Positions 29,945-40,507 of a DNA stretch of 64,000 nt are shown in pieces. Position 1 is the first letter of the stretch; each line of letters begins with the position of its first letter. The notes below the pieces were generated by a model that did no database searches, had not been told where the DNA came from, and saw nothing but the letters and a program-made list of their open reading frames with translations. The position numbers and the translations under genes were made by a program. Where the stretch lies: assembly GCA_019448385.1 (NCBI GenBank), contig JAGTXO010000041.1, positions 186,001 through 250,000 of the forward strand, given 5' to 3'. The stretch comes from Diacronema lutheri (taxonomy: Eukaryota; Haptophyta; Pavlovophyceae; Pavlovales; Pavlovaceae).

Positions 29945-32900
29945 TCAAAAGAGGGGCGGCAGCGGCTGACCGCCCGCGTCGCGCTCGCGCCAACGGCTCC
30001 CCGCAGCCGGCGCGCCAAGGGCGCGCGAGCCCGCCTGTACGCGCGTGGCCCACCAGCCGGCGGCGTGCTGGTCGGCGGGGAGCGCGCAGACGCTGCGCAG
30101 CTGCTGTGACGCGAGCAGGCGCGCGCAGAGCGGCAGCGGCGCGAGCGCGCGCGTGGGCGCGAGCGCGGGCACGCCGAGCGCAAGTACGAGCAGCAGCAGC
30201 GCGTTGGGCAGCGCGAGCAAGTTGGCGCACGCACACACGTGCATGCCGCCCACCGCGTGCGGGCCGCCGCGCGTCGCGCAGCCGCCGAGCGCGACGACAA
30301 GCCCGAGGAGCGGCGACGCGCATGCGCCGGGCGGCATGAGGAGCACCGCGCCGAGCGCGCCGGGCGAGAGCGATGCGCACGTGCCCAGCAGCAGCATGCT
30401 GCTCAGCACGTCGACGACGAAGCTGAGCGCGAGCGTGGCGCGCGCGACGCGCGCCGAGCGCGGCGGCGTCGCACACGTGGAGAAGTGGGCGCGCGCACGC
30501 CACGCGGCGGCGGCAGCAGCGGCCGGCATGCGGTGCACCGGAGCCACGAGCAGCGGTGGCGGCAACTGCGCCGGCATGCCGAGCGGCGCCACGCCCGCGA
30601 TGGGTTCAAGCGGCCGGTCGCCGCTCGGCAGGCATTCGACTGTGGCGGCGCCGCCAAGCGTTGTCGCGAGCGTGCAGCCCTCTGGCAGCGCCCACGCCGC
30701 CGCGTCGCCGCGGCCGAGCGCGAGCGCGAGCGCGCAGCTCTTGCCGCCGCGCGCCGCTGGCCATCCGACCCAGAGCAGGCGGCCCGTCACGGCCTCCTCC
30801 TCGTCCCCGCCTCCGCTGCCCTCGCCCTCGCCCCCGCCGTCGCCGTGCGCCGCGCCCGCGCGCCCGCGCGCGTCAGCGCGCGACTGGCCGCGAGGTGCCG
30901 CGCGGCGCTGGCTGGGCTGGCAAAGCGGGAGGGCCGCGAGCTCGGCCTCGACGTCGAGAAGCCTCGCGCGCAGCATCTCGCACGGCATCGCCAGGTCGAC
31001 GGCGAGCAGTGCCGCATTGAGGCGGCAGACGGAGTCCGCGCGCCTGCCAAGCGCCGCGTGCGGCAAAAAGTCGCCATCGCTCAGCGCAAAGGGCGCGAGG
31101 AAATTGCCATGCCCGCCACACAGCACGAGGCATGCGAGCGCGTTCGGCCCGCCGCGCGCGCCGGGGCTGCCGAGCGGTGGCGGCTCGGCGCGCGCGGCCG
31201 CGCGCGCGGCCGCCGGCTGTTGCGTCGGCGCAAACGGACGCTGCGCCTGCGCCGGCTCGCCGCTGCTCGGCAGTGCAGGCGCGCGCGGCCGCTGGACGGC
31301 GCTCGACGCGGCGTCGCCGAGCGCGCAGCAGCCGCCCGCGCCCGCGGCGCGCACGAGCGCAAGGCCGAGCGCCGCCGCGCGTGGCGCGCGCGACGGCGCC
31401 GCGTCGCCACCGCCGTCGTGGTCGCCCGCCTCAGCCGCGCCGCCGTCGGCGGGCGGCGAGCGCAGCCACGGCGGCGATGGCGCTCCGCTGCGCGCCTCGT
31501 CGGCTGCGCGCGCGCGCACGTCCGAGACATCGAGCTGCGGCTGCTGCACTTCGCCGCGCTGCCAACCGCCGACCGCCGCGCCGCCGAGCGGCCACAGACC
31601 GCACGAGCCGCCACGCGCGCCGCCCGCGCCGCCGCCGCCGCCGGAGGACGCCGCGTCGATCGGCGCGCTCGCGCTCGCGCCGGGCGTGGCGCACGCGGCG
31701 TGTATCTGGATCGCGTCGAAGACGTCGAGAAAGGCCACCGCAAAGTCGTCGGTGCAGCCGAGCTGGAGCCGAAAGCCATCGCACCACTGCGCGCGCGCCT
31801 CATCCGGCGGCCTCCTGCGCCACAATCGGCTTTGGTCGAGCTCAGCGTCCACGAACGCCCTGGCGCGCTCGTAGTGCCAGCGCCGGACGGTGCACCGCCA
31901 AGCGAGCGCGGACGGCGGGTGGAGCAGCCAGAGCAGCGACAGCCTGCGCCCGCGCGGCGCGGCGCGGCGCGGCGTGGCGTGGCAGCGCGGGCGTGAGCGC
32001 GTGGCGCGGCGGCGGGGCGCGCGCTCGCGCGCGCGCGCTCGGCGCACGCCAATCGGCGCGAGCGGCCGCGCGGCTCACGTCGCGGCCTCGAGCTGCGTCC
32101 ACGCGGCACGCTCGGCGATCGCCGCCGCGAGGCGCAGGTAGTTCTCCTTGAGCAGTCGCTGGCACACGGCAGGGTCGGGCGGCAGGTCGGAGAGCGTCCA
32201 CGCGCCGCCGGGCAGGTTGAAGCCGCGCAAATAGACGCGGCAGACGTGCGACTGCGCGCGGTACTTGTGCCGATCCCACCGCAGCGCGTCGCGCAGCGAG
32301 AGCAGGCCCACGGCACCGCGCGCATCCGCGGCGGGCGCGGCGGGCGCGGCGGGCGCGGCGGCGGTGGCGGCGCGCGCACGCGACGGCGCGTCCGGCGCGC
32401 ACGCCGCGTCGAGCGCGCGCCCGTCGCGCGCGCCACCCTCGCCGTCGTCGCGCGCGTCGACCGGCCCGTCCGCGACCACGTCGCGCAGCAGCGCGCCGCG
32501 TAGCTCACGCCGAAAGCCCGCGGGCGGCGCGCGGCGCGCGCCGTGCTCGCGCGCGCGCGCGCGCGCGTGCGCGAGCACGGCGGGCGCGTCCGCCGAGGCG
32601 AGCGCCGAGAGCACGAGCGCGCAGAGGCCGGCGACGAGGAGCGCGGCGCCTCCCCCGCAGCGCGCGACGAGCGCCTCCGCCCACACGACGCACTGCGCGC
32701 CGTGCAGCAGCCGACCCGCGTCGCACGCGTACGGGCACTCGTCGGGCGCGCCCGCGAAGCGTGCCTGTACGTAGCGCGCGTGCGCGGGCGCGCTCGTGCA
32801 CGGCGCGCACGCCGCGCCGCCGGAGCCCGCCGCCGTGCCCACGCCGCACTCGACACATTCTGTCGCGCCACCGGCCGCCGCCCAGCCGCGCGCGCACGGC

Positions 32901-33936
32901 TCGCACCGGCGCGCGCCCGTTGCGTTGACGGCCGAGCCGGCGGGGCAGGGCGCGCAGGCGCCCGCGCGGTCGGTCGGCGCGTACGAGCCCGGCTCGCAGC
33001 GGCCGCACCGTGCCGAGCCGGCTGGCGCGGCGCTGCCCGCCGCGCACGGCGCGCAGCGCGTCGAGCCAACGGCCGCCGCGGCTGTGCCGGCTGCGCAGAG
33101 CGCGCACGCGGCAGAGAGCGCGCCGTCGTCGGGCTGCGCGGAGCCCGGCGCGCACGGCGCGCAGCTGAGCCCAGCCGAACCGGCCGCGCACGCCGGCCCG
33201 ACGCGCGATCCCGCCTCGCCGTCCGCGCCGGCGCCACAGCCCAGCCCGCCGCGCGCGCGCACGATGTCGCCGTCGTCGCCGCCGGCAGTGGGCAAGTCGA
33301 TGCGCGGCGGCGGCCGGCCGTGCTGCCCCTCGATGCGCACGCGCCCGCCGCCGCCGCCGCCGCCCACCGGCGACGCGCCCAGCCCGCCGCTCGCGTGCAC
33401 TGACGAAACGCGGTCGACAGTGAGGACGCTGCCGACAAGAATCCACACGGAGCCGCCCGCGCCGCCGCCGCCCGCGACGCCTTCGCCGGCGCGCGCGCGC
33501 GCGCGCGCGCGCTCGCTCGGCGCGTGGCTCGCGCCCGGCTGCCCGTCGGCGGAGAAGACGGCCTGCGAGAGGAGCAGCGACGTGGACACATTGACGTGCA
33601 CGATGCCGCCGCCCGCGCCGCCAAGCTGCGTGCCGCCGCCGCTCCCCGGCTCGGCGGGCGCGAGCGCCGCACCGTACCGCTCGCCGCCCGCCGCGCGGCT
33701 CGTGTTGGTGCCGACCGCGCCGCCTCGCCCGCCGTGCCCGCCGCCCGAGCCCGCGCCCGCTGCTTCGGTGCCGCTGCCCGCGCCGCGCCCCGCTCCGCAG
33801 CCGAGACTGGACGCTGTGACGAGTCCGGCAGATTCGATGGAGTCGGCACAGATGAGCACGGAGCTGCCCGAGATGACGAGCGCATCCTCGAGGACGAGCT
33901 GTGCGCGCACGCTGAGCTGCACCGCGTACGGCAGCA

Positions 33937-34005
<69 letters not shown>

Positions 34006-35548
34006 TCTGCGCGTCCGTGAGCAGCAGGTCGCAGCGCGGCCGGTGTGCCGACGCGGCGGGCAACGGCGCGCAGCCGGCGACCTCGGCGCGCGTACCCTCA
34101 ACCTTGCCGCGCACGATCGCGTCGGTCGCGAGCACGCTGAGCGTGTCGCCAATCAGAAGACCGAGGGTCTTGAGCAAGAAGAAGCCACAGCGGATGCGCG
34201 CGCTGCCGGCCGCGACGACACGCCCACCGATCTCAAGCGAGCCGGTCGCGCTGATGAGCAGGTCGTCCGCGAGCACGTTGGATGCCTCGTCGACGAGGAC
34301 GGTGGCGCCGGCGAGGAGGAGCTGGTTGGCCTGCACGTTCGAGCCCTGCGTGAGCACGATCTCCGGCGCGCTGATCCGCACCGTTGGGAACTGCGCCTGC
34401 GCCGGCTGACCGCCGCCCGCCGACGGCGTGTAGTGCTCGCCGTAGAGCGAGCCGCCGATCAGCAGCACCGACGCGGACGCGACCAGCGCCGGCTCGGCGG
34501 AGCGCGACGCGTGGATCGCCGCGCCGTTGCGCACGACGACCGTTCGGATCGGCACGCTCGGTGCGCGCTCGCCGCGCGCGTCACCGAGCACCGTGCACGT
34601 TGCCCCCGTCGCGCGCCAGCCGTTGTCGCAGAGTAGCTTTGCGCAGCCCTCATAGAAGGCGGTGCCCGCGCCGCCGGCGAAGCAGAGGGCGGTCGACGCG
34701 CCGCCCGAGAGCTCGACGGACACGCGCGCCGGTGCCAAGTCGTCGCAGCCGGGGAGCAGCGCGCGCCCGCCGCCGCCGCCGCCGTGGCCCGCGCCGTCGC
34801 CGGTCGCGTTCGCGCCGCCGCCCGTCACGGAAACGCGCCCCGTGCCGTTGAGCGGCGGCGCGCCGGCGGGTGCGCGCGAGACGCGCACAATGACGGTGCC
34901 GCCGCTGCCGCCGCCGAGCGCCGTGCCCACCGCCGCCTCGCCGTCGGCGACGAGCGCGCCGTCGAGCTGCACTGCGCTGCGCGCGAAGACAGCGACGACC
35001 CCGCCGCCTCGCACGCTCTCGCGCCGCTTGAACGGCGCGCTCACGTGCCGGCCCGAGCCGAAGGCGGCGGGCGCGGTCGCGTCGCCATACGACGCGCCGC
35101 CCGCGTTGAACGCGAGGCACGAGCCGCCCACCCCGCCGTATCCCGCGCCCTGCACGTGCCGGTCGCCGTAGTAGTCGTCGGGCGAGTCGTCGAGGCCGAG
35201 CGCGCTCGCGCTCACGCTCGCGGAGGGCGCGACGATGAGCGCGTCGGCGACGAGCGTCACGTTGCCGCCGCGTAACATCGAGCCGGCTTCCAGCTCGATG
35301 TCGCCCGATGCGCACGCAAATTCGAGCGCGCACAGCGCCGGCTCGCAGCCGAGCGCGACGCCCTGCGCGAGCCGAACGCCGCCCGCGAGCGCGAAGCGGC
35401 TGTCGCCCTGGAGGACGCGCGTGCGGTTGACGAGGCAGATGGGCGCGGCGCCAAGCGTGCCGTTGACGAGCGCGTCGCAGATCGGCGGCATCGGCCCGTC
35501 CACCCCCACCCGCGCGAGCGCGGCGAGCACGAGCGCGGCGCCCGGCAT
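29945..35548 (-). CDS. Large glycine-rich, Cys-rich multi-pass membrane protein (plant DUF8003-like)
   Basis: Exons 35548-32079 and 31943-29945 give 1,822 aa. After a hydrophobic leader (MPGAALVLAALARV) comes a long extracellular region of Gly-rich segments (GGGSGGTVIVRV; GGGGGGGRVRIEG) interspersed with beta-like repeats. About seven ephrin-receptor-like Cys repeats follow (CAPCAAGSAAPAGSARCGRC), then membrane helices. The splice (GTGAGC...GCGCAG) joins EAAT to LSLLWLLHPPSALAW. The cytosolic part has RAFVDAELDQSRLWR and CGGHGNFLAPFALSDGDFL. Both blocks match, in order, the plant family annotated as ephrin-type-B-receptor-like/glycine-rich proteins. The domain order is seen directly; the plant comparison is from memory. 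Function is unknown, possibly a cell-surface receptor. Confidence 0.78.
33930..34010. repeat. GCGCCC hexamer tract in coding sequence
   Basis: About ten copies of CGCGCC/GCGCCC encode an alternating Gly-Ala run in the extracellular part of the large membrane protein. Length variation would stay in frame. Confidence 0.75.
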
Positions 35549-35612
35549 GGCTGCCCACACCCCTGGATGGACGTTGTGCCAAAGGGCCAGCAAAAGCGTG
35601 TGAGCACCGCGG
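35549..35612. promoter_or_regulatory. 64-bp divergent promoter (Gly-rich membrane protein / IMPase)
   Basis: This gap lies between opposed start codons. No TATA box is seen, and there is a short purine stretch AAAGGGCCAGCAAAAG. Confidence 0.5.
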
Positions 35613-36802
35613 ATGCTCTCGGCCGCCGATCTCCTCGCGCCCGGAGCGCTCGGCTGGATCGCCCACGTGCTCGTCTCGCGCGGGAGCGAGCTGATGGCGA
35701 TGCTGCTCCGCTGCTTGGGTCTCGCCGCGCTGCCCGCCACTACCAAGCACCTTTGGGTGCGCGACGCCTTCGCCAAGTCGGGCGCGGCGCGCGAGCTCGC
35801 AGTCGCGGTCGATGTCGCGCTGCAGTGCGGCGAGAACATGCGACGGTGCCACGGCGTGACGGCCGCGTCGGGTATCGCGTGGAAGGGCGAGGCGGGCTCC
35901 ATCGATCCGGTCACCGCCACCGACGAGGAGAACGAGCGGCTTGTGCAGCGCGTGCTCCACGCGGCGTTTCCGTCGCACGAGATGATCGGCGAGGAGACGG
36001 CAACCGCGAACGGCATCCCGCCGCTCGGCGACAAGCCGACGTGGATCGTCGACCCGATTGACGGTGCGGCGTGCGTCTGCCTTCACGCGCTCGATCGCGC
36101 GCCGCAGCGCCGGCCGCGCGGCCGGCCAACAGCCCAGCCCCCGCCTCCCCCCCCCCCCCCCCCCCCCCCCCCCTTGGGTCGACCTTGGCGCGCCCGCGCG
36201 CAGGCACGGCCAACTTTGTGCACGGCTGCACGCTGTCGTGCGTGAGCATTGGCCTGTGCGAGGGCCGGCGCCCTGTGCTCGGTGTTGTGTACGACCCGTA
36301 CCTCGACGAGCTCTTTGTCGCCGTGCGTGGGCATGGCGCCTTCTGCAACGGCAAGCGCATATCGGTGCACGCGCCCGCGCCCGATTGGGACCGCTCTCTC
36401 ATCCTCATCGAGCCGGGGTATGAGCGCTCGACGACGGGGATCGCCAAGACGCTCGCGCTGACGGGCGCGCTGCTACGCAAGAACGTGCAAGCCGTGCGCA
36501 TTAACGGCTCGGCTGTGCTCTCCATCCTGTGGGTCGCGTGCGGCCGCGCCAACGGCTACGTGGCAGGGCTGCACGTCAAGGACTGCGCGAAGCCATGGGA
36601 CTGGTGCGCGGGCTACGTGATCGCGAAAGAGGCGGGCGCGACCTTTGCGCGCATCGACGAGCGCTCGTACCCGGGCGGGCCGGGCGGCGGCTCGGACTCG
36701 GAGTTTGACATCTATTCGCAGAGCATCGTCCTTGCGGGCTCGGAGCAGACGTGCGACGAGCTGCGAGAGCTCACGCGCGAGGCCATCAAGGCCGCGCTTT
36801 GA
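35613..36802 (+). CDS. Inositol monophosphatase family phosphatase
   Basis: Exons 35613-36063 and 36204-36802 give 349 aa. The intron (GTGCGG...GCGCAG) splits the metal-binding signature, and splicing restores WIVDPIDGTANFVHG (about 144-158). Other motifs are GEET (near 128), and the second signature CAKPWDWCAGYVIAKEAG (metal Asp in WDW). The N-terminal ~60 residues are hydrophobic, so an organelle leader or membrane anchor is likely. The family hydrolyses inositol phosphates or related sugar/nucleotide phosphates; the exact substrate is not readable. It converges with the PrsW-like gene. Confidence 0.9.
36147..36173 (+). repeat. 27-base poly-C tract in the IMPase intron
   Basis: An uninterrupted C run lies about 30 bases before the 3' splice site and would act as an all-C polypyrimidine tract. 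Its length may be a sequencing approximation. Confidence 0.85.
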
Positions 36803-36914
36803 GCCAAGGGCCACGCGCAACCGCCCCTGTTGTCCACACTGTACGCTCCCAAGCCGCGCGAGGAACGAGCCTAGCCGCCGCCGCCGAATCTGTTTTGACT
36901 CAGCAACCTCCGAG

Positions 36915-38330
36915 TCACGGGTGCACGACGACCATCTGCGCGCCGAGCTCGGCCTGCTCGGGCACGCGCACGGCGAACCGCACGCGCTCGTCGTACGGGC
37001 TGACGACCTCCAGCACGGCGCCCGGCACGTGCCCGACCGGCACGGTGACGAGCACGTACCGAGCCGCGTCGGCGCTCGCGTCCATGCCCGCGCCCGTGCC
37101 CGTGCCCGCGCCCGCGCTCGCGCCCGCGTGCTGCTCGAGGTCGCGCGCCGAGGCCGCGACGATTGAGCGGCGGTACGTGGCCTCGAGCTCCTGCAGCCCG
37201 GACGCGCGCAGATTCCTGCCAGCGTCATGCATGAGCCGCTGCTCGAAGCGCGGGCCAACGAGCGGCAAGCACGCGACGCAGTCGTCGACGCACGAGAAGA
37301 GCGTCGCGTGCGGCAGCAGGCCCGCGCGCTGTAGCGCGCGCACCTCGACGAACGGCACCGCATCGAGCGTGGCCGAGTCGCGCCACACCCACACGAGCGA
37401 GAGCAGCGTCACGGCGGGCGCGACCGCGACGAGCAGCGCGTACGCCCAGACGGGCGTGTCGTCGCCGATGAGTTCAATGGCGAAGATCGACATGTTGTAC
37501 GTGCCGTGCAGCAGCGCGGGGCGGAGCACGACGAGCGGCCACGGCCGCGCCCTGCCGAGGAACTTGCGCTCGGCGAGCATCGACCCGGCGAGCATGCCCC
37601 ACGCCGTGTGCGCGGGCACGGAGAGGAAGGCGCGCACGATGCCGGTGAGCAGACCCGATTGGATCACGTAGAGGATGTTCTCGACGAGCGCAAAGCCGTT
37701 CGCGGCGCCGCACGCGTACACGAGCAGCGCGCGCGGGTCGGCAACTAGGTCCTTCCACAAGATTGCGCGGATCGCGTTGTACTTGAGCGCCTCTTCGAGC
37801 AGCCCCGCCTGCACGTACGCGGTCAGGAACGCCGAAATCCACGGGTCGAGGCGCGAGAAGGTGCCCGCGCCGCCGATCGTGACGAGCTGGACGGCGATGA
37901 TGAGCGGCGCAATGAGCGCGATCGCCCACAGGCTCGTCAGCGCGAGCTGCACCGGGTCGGTAATCGCGTGAAAGCGCGAGACGAGGAACGCCACGAGCAT
38001 CACCGACGGCACGATCGCGAGCAGCACGAGCGCGACCAAGCTCGCATCGGGTAGAAAGGCGATCACGAGCAGCGCGATCACTGCGCACGCGCCAACCGCG
38101 ACGATGTACGCGCACGAGTACGCCAGGGAGCGGCAAAAGCTCGGCGCGAGGCGCGGCGCGCGCAGCTCGGCGCGCGGCGGCTTGACGATGATGGGGTCGA
38201 ACGTCGGCAGCTCGTCGGTTGCGAGCTGCGCCGTCGCGCGGCGCACGATCGTCTGGCGCGCGGGGCGCGCGCGCCCGAGGAGCACGTCGCCAAGCGTGCC
38301 CTCCCGCGGCAGGGGCGGGGCGCCGCTCAT
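36915..38330 (-). CDS. PrsW-type intramembrane metalloprotease
   Basis: 471 aa with about eight membrane helices. The PrsW/CAAX-protease-like motif series is complete: EEALKY (E-E-x-x-K, near 177), GFALVENILY (near 212), PAHTAWGML (near 242) and LHGTYNMS (near 274). In bacteria PrsW cleaves an anti-sigma factor; algal copies are uncharacterised. The Pro-rich N-terminus precedes the first helix, and a soluble C-terminal domain (about 380-471) contains a Gly-Ala linker and ends VPEQAELGAQMVVVHP. The start is the first Met in frame that follows an in-frame low-quality stretch. Confidence 0.85.
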   Translation of the reverse strand: MSGAPPLPREGTLGDVLLGRARPARQTIVRRATAQLATDELPTFDPIIVKPPRAELRAPRLAPSFCRSLAYSCAYIVAVGACAVIALLVIAFLPDASLVALVLLAIVPSVMLVAFLVSRFHAITDPVQLALTSLWAIALIAPLIIAVQLVTIGGAGTFSRLDPWISAFLTAYVQAGLLEEALKYNAIRAILWKDLVADPRALLVYACGAANGFALVENILYVIQSGLLTGIVRAFLSVPAHTAWGMLAGSMLAERKFLGRARPWPLVVLRPALLHGTYNMSIFAIELIGDDTPVWAYALLVAVAPAVTLLSLVWVWRDSATLDAVPFVEVRALQRAGLLPHATLFSCVDDCVACLPLVGPRFEQRLMHDAGRNLRASGLQELEATYRRSIVAASARDLEQHAGASAGAGTGTGAGMDASADAARYVLVTVPVGHVPGAVLEVVSPYDERVRFAVRVPEQAELGAQMVVVHP

Positions 38331-38657
38331 CCCCGCTCCTAAGAGTCGAGGGCGCGCGACTCCAAGGAGGTGCGCCGCTCCCTTCCAAGAGAGTTCCACT
38401 TCCCAATACTGTTCCACTTCCCAATACTATACCCATACTCCCCATACGCTCTAGACCGTTTGGCTCGCGACCAGCTCGCGACGGCCCCGGACTGGTCGAA
38501 CGGCCATTTGACTCGCGACGCGCCTCGCCGGCACGTGGCACCGCGCGTCGCATGCCCAAACGCGACGCGCGGCTGGCAACGTGGTTCGCAGCCGACCGCG
38601 GGCGCAGCTGCGCGCACCCGAGCGTCGGCGCACCGGCTCGCGGCCCGCCGCCCGCGC
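38331..38657. other. Intergenic, with a short tandem repeat
   Basis: No gene is seen. It contains two direct copies of GTTCCACTTCCCAATACT near 38394-38429, followed by ACTATACCCATAC. It is the upstream region of the PrsW-like gene and the downstream region of the lumen-protein gene. Confidence 0.5.
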
Positions 38658-39506
38658 TCAGATGCAAAAATTGCCGCCGGCGCAGAGCTTCCTCGAGGAC
38701 TCGTCGAAGGGCGTCTTGTAGACGTCGTACGAGGTGGGCGGCAGGTCGACTTGGTCAAGGTAGGCGTCGAGCAGCCCGCGCGCGACCTTGAAGTGCTCCT
38801 TGGCCGCCTGCTCGTTCGACTGCGCGACCGAGTCCTTGAAGAGGTTTACCTCCTTGAAGAAGCCGCGCGCCATCTGCACCTGCTTGATCCGGTCCGGCGA
38901 CTTGGACGAGTCTATCCGGAATGCGTTGCCAAGCAGGAACATGGTGAGCTGCATGTCGTCCCAGCGCGACGTCTTGCGCTCCTTGGAGACGCAGATCGCA
39001 TCGCCACCAATGCAGTTGGTCCTGACGCGGCCCTTCTTGACCAGGATGTTCTCGCCGAAGAATTCGTCGATCGCTTCGGGTGGCGCCTCCGCGCTCGCCG
39101 GGTCGAGCCGAAGGAACTCGTAGACCGCCTCCTGCACGCGCCCATAGTACCGTCGCTTCGCGGTCGGGATCGACGTGAACTTGCCCGCTGTCGCGCCGCC
39201 GCTCGCGAGCGCGGCGGCCGGCGCGAGCAGCGCGAGCGATAGAAGTGCGCGGCGCGTGGCCGTCGCCACCCCCGTGCCCTCGCCGCCACGCTCCGCCGTC
39301 ATCGCCGCGCCAGCGCGCGGCGTGCGGCCGATTGTGGCAGCGCGGGCGGCCGCGGGCACGCGTGCGAACGCGTGCGGCGCGGCGGCGCGGGCGCGGCAGG
39401 CGAGCGAGCCGCAGCCCGCCGGGCCGCGCACGTGCGCGCCTGCGACGGCTAGGACGAGCGCGAGCGCGAGAGCGCGTCGCGCATAATTAGCCACCGCTCG
39501 CAACAT
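38658..39506 (-). CDS. Thylakoid-lumen protein with tripartite, Tat-type leader (PsbQ-like)
   Basis: 282 aa. The leader has three parts. ALALALVLAVAGAHVRG is an ER signal peptide. It is followed by an Arg/Ala-rich transit region. TATRRALLSLALLAPAAALA is a twin-arginine thylakoid signal ending near residue 100. The mature part begins near GKFTSIPTAKRRYYGRVQEA and is predicted helical, with DQVDLPPTSYDVYKTPF near the end. Size, helix content and targeting fit PsbQ-like extrinsic photosystem II subunits, but that assignment is inference. Two Cys (NCIGGDAIC) could form a disulfide, which the VKOR-Trx protein of this window could in principle catalyse. Confidence 0.72.
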   Translation of the reverse strand: MLRAVANYARRALALALVLAVAGAHVRGPAGCGSLACRARAAAPHAFARVPAAARAATIGRTPRAGAAMTAERGGEGTGVATATRRALLSLALLAPAAALASGGATAGKFTSIPTAKRRYYGRVQEAVYEFLRLDPASAEAPPEAIDEFFGENILVKKGRVRTNCIGGDAICVSKERKTSRWDDMQLTMFLLGNAFRIDSSKSPDRIKQVQMARGFFKEVNLFKDSVAQSNEQAAKEHFKVARGLLDAYLDQVDLPPTSYDVYKTPFDESSRKLCAGGNFCI

Positions 39507-39597
39507 CGAGCAGGGAGCGGCGCGCAGCTTCCGAGTTCGGGTCGAAACTCGCAAGGTTTTGGCGGCCGGCCACGAGGGTGGCGGAACGGCCTGCGCG
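39507..39597. promoter_or_regulatory. 91-bp divergent promoter (lumen protein / CCDC137-like)
   Basis: This is the widest of the clear divergent gaps in the window. It contains TCGGGTCGAAACTCGCAAGG; no TATA box is seen. Confidence 0.5.
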
Positions 39598-40488
39598 ATG
39601 CCGAAGAGCAGCAAGATCAAGCCGAAGCGCTCCCTGGCCTCGCGCAAGCGAGCGAAGAATATTGATGGCGCGCGCGAGGGCGCAGCCTTCGCCACCGGCC
39701 TGCCCGAGCCGCTGCGGCCCGAGGTCGACGGCTGCATGAGCCGCAAGCTGCGCGACCTGCTCCGCCGCGTGGGCTCGCTCAACCCGGCAAAGGCGGAGGA
39801 GGTGCGGCAGCAACGCGAGCAGCGCAGGGCGGCGGCGGCCGAGGCGCAGGCGAGCGGCGAGGCATCCGCGCCCGCGCACACCAAGCGCAAGCGCCAGCCG
39901 GGTGCGCAGCCGCCGTCCGCGCTCGAGCCGGCTGCCGCCGCCGCGCCGCGGGGCGCGCGCAAGCGCAAGCGCCGCCGCACGGACGGCGGGGGCGAGGCGC
40001 CCGAGCGAGTGGGCGCGCGAGCCACCGATGTGGCCGCGCGCCCTGCCCCGCCGCACGCCCAGTCGCCCGGCGCGCACGCCACAGCAACGGCCGAGCGCGT
40101 GCGCGCCGCGCCCGGCGGAGCGCGCCCTCGCGCTCCCACCGCGTTCAAGTCGGGCGGACGCGCAAAATTTGGCGAGACGAACGCCGCCCCGCCCGACCTG
40201 TCTTTCTCCCGGCGCCTCCTTCAGAAGGCCGTGTCCGCGCACACGCGCCCCGGGGGAGCGGGCGCACCGCAGCCGCGCCGGGTCGATGCTCACGGTCAGA
40301 CCATGGCGGCTGCCCGTGAGCGCGAGCGCGAGCGCGCTCTGGCCGTCGAGCGAGAGCGTGTGATTGCGAGCTACAAGGCGGCGCGTGCAGGCCCCAACCA
40401 GATGCAAGCCGTGCCTGCGTTCGTCCCACGAGCACAGGCGGGCGAGTCCCCGCAGGACAAGGACATTTTATGCCTGCATGGACGATGA
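39598..40488 (+). CDS. CCDC137: CCDC137-like basic nuclear protein
   Basis: 296 aa, very rich in Lys/Arg and Ala. The N-terminal MPKSSKIKPKRSLASRKRAK and the internal KRKRRR look like nuclear/nucleolar localisation signals. The block FKSGGRAKFGETNAAPPDLS (about 182-201) matches the K-F-G-E ... P-P-x-L core of CCDC137, and a charged helix (ARERERERALAVERERVIAS) follows, as in that family. CCDC137 binds chromosomes and nucleoli in animals; its role in algae is unknown. Its stop is 19 bp from the stop of the SHIPPO gene. Confidence 0.6.
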   Translation: MPKSSKIKPKRSLASRKRAKNIDGAREGAAFATGLPEPLRPEVDGCMSRKLRDLLRRVGSLNPAKAEEVRQQREQRRAAAAEAQASGEASAPAHTKRKRQPGAQPPSALEPAAAAAPRGARKRKRRRTDGGGEAPERVGARATDVAARPAPPHAQSPGAHATATAERVRAAPGGARPRAPTAFKSGGRAKFGETNAAPPDLSFSRRLLQKAVSAHTRPGGAGAPQPRRVDAHGQTMAAARERERERALAVERERVIASYKAARAGPNQMQAVPAFVPRAQAGESPQDKDILCLHGR

Positions 40489-40507
40489 CACTCCCCAAAA
40501 ACTCGCG

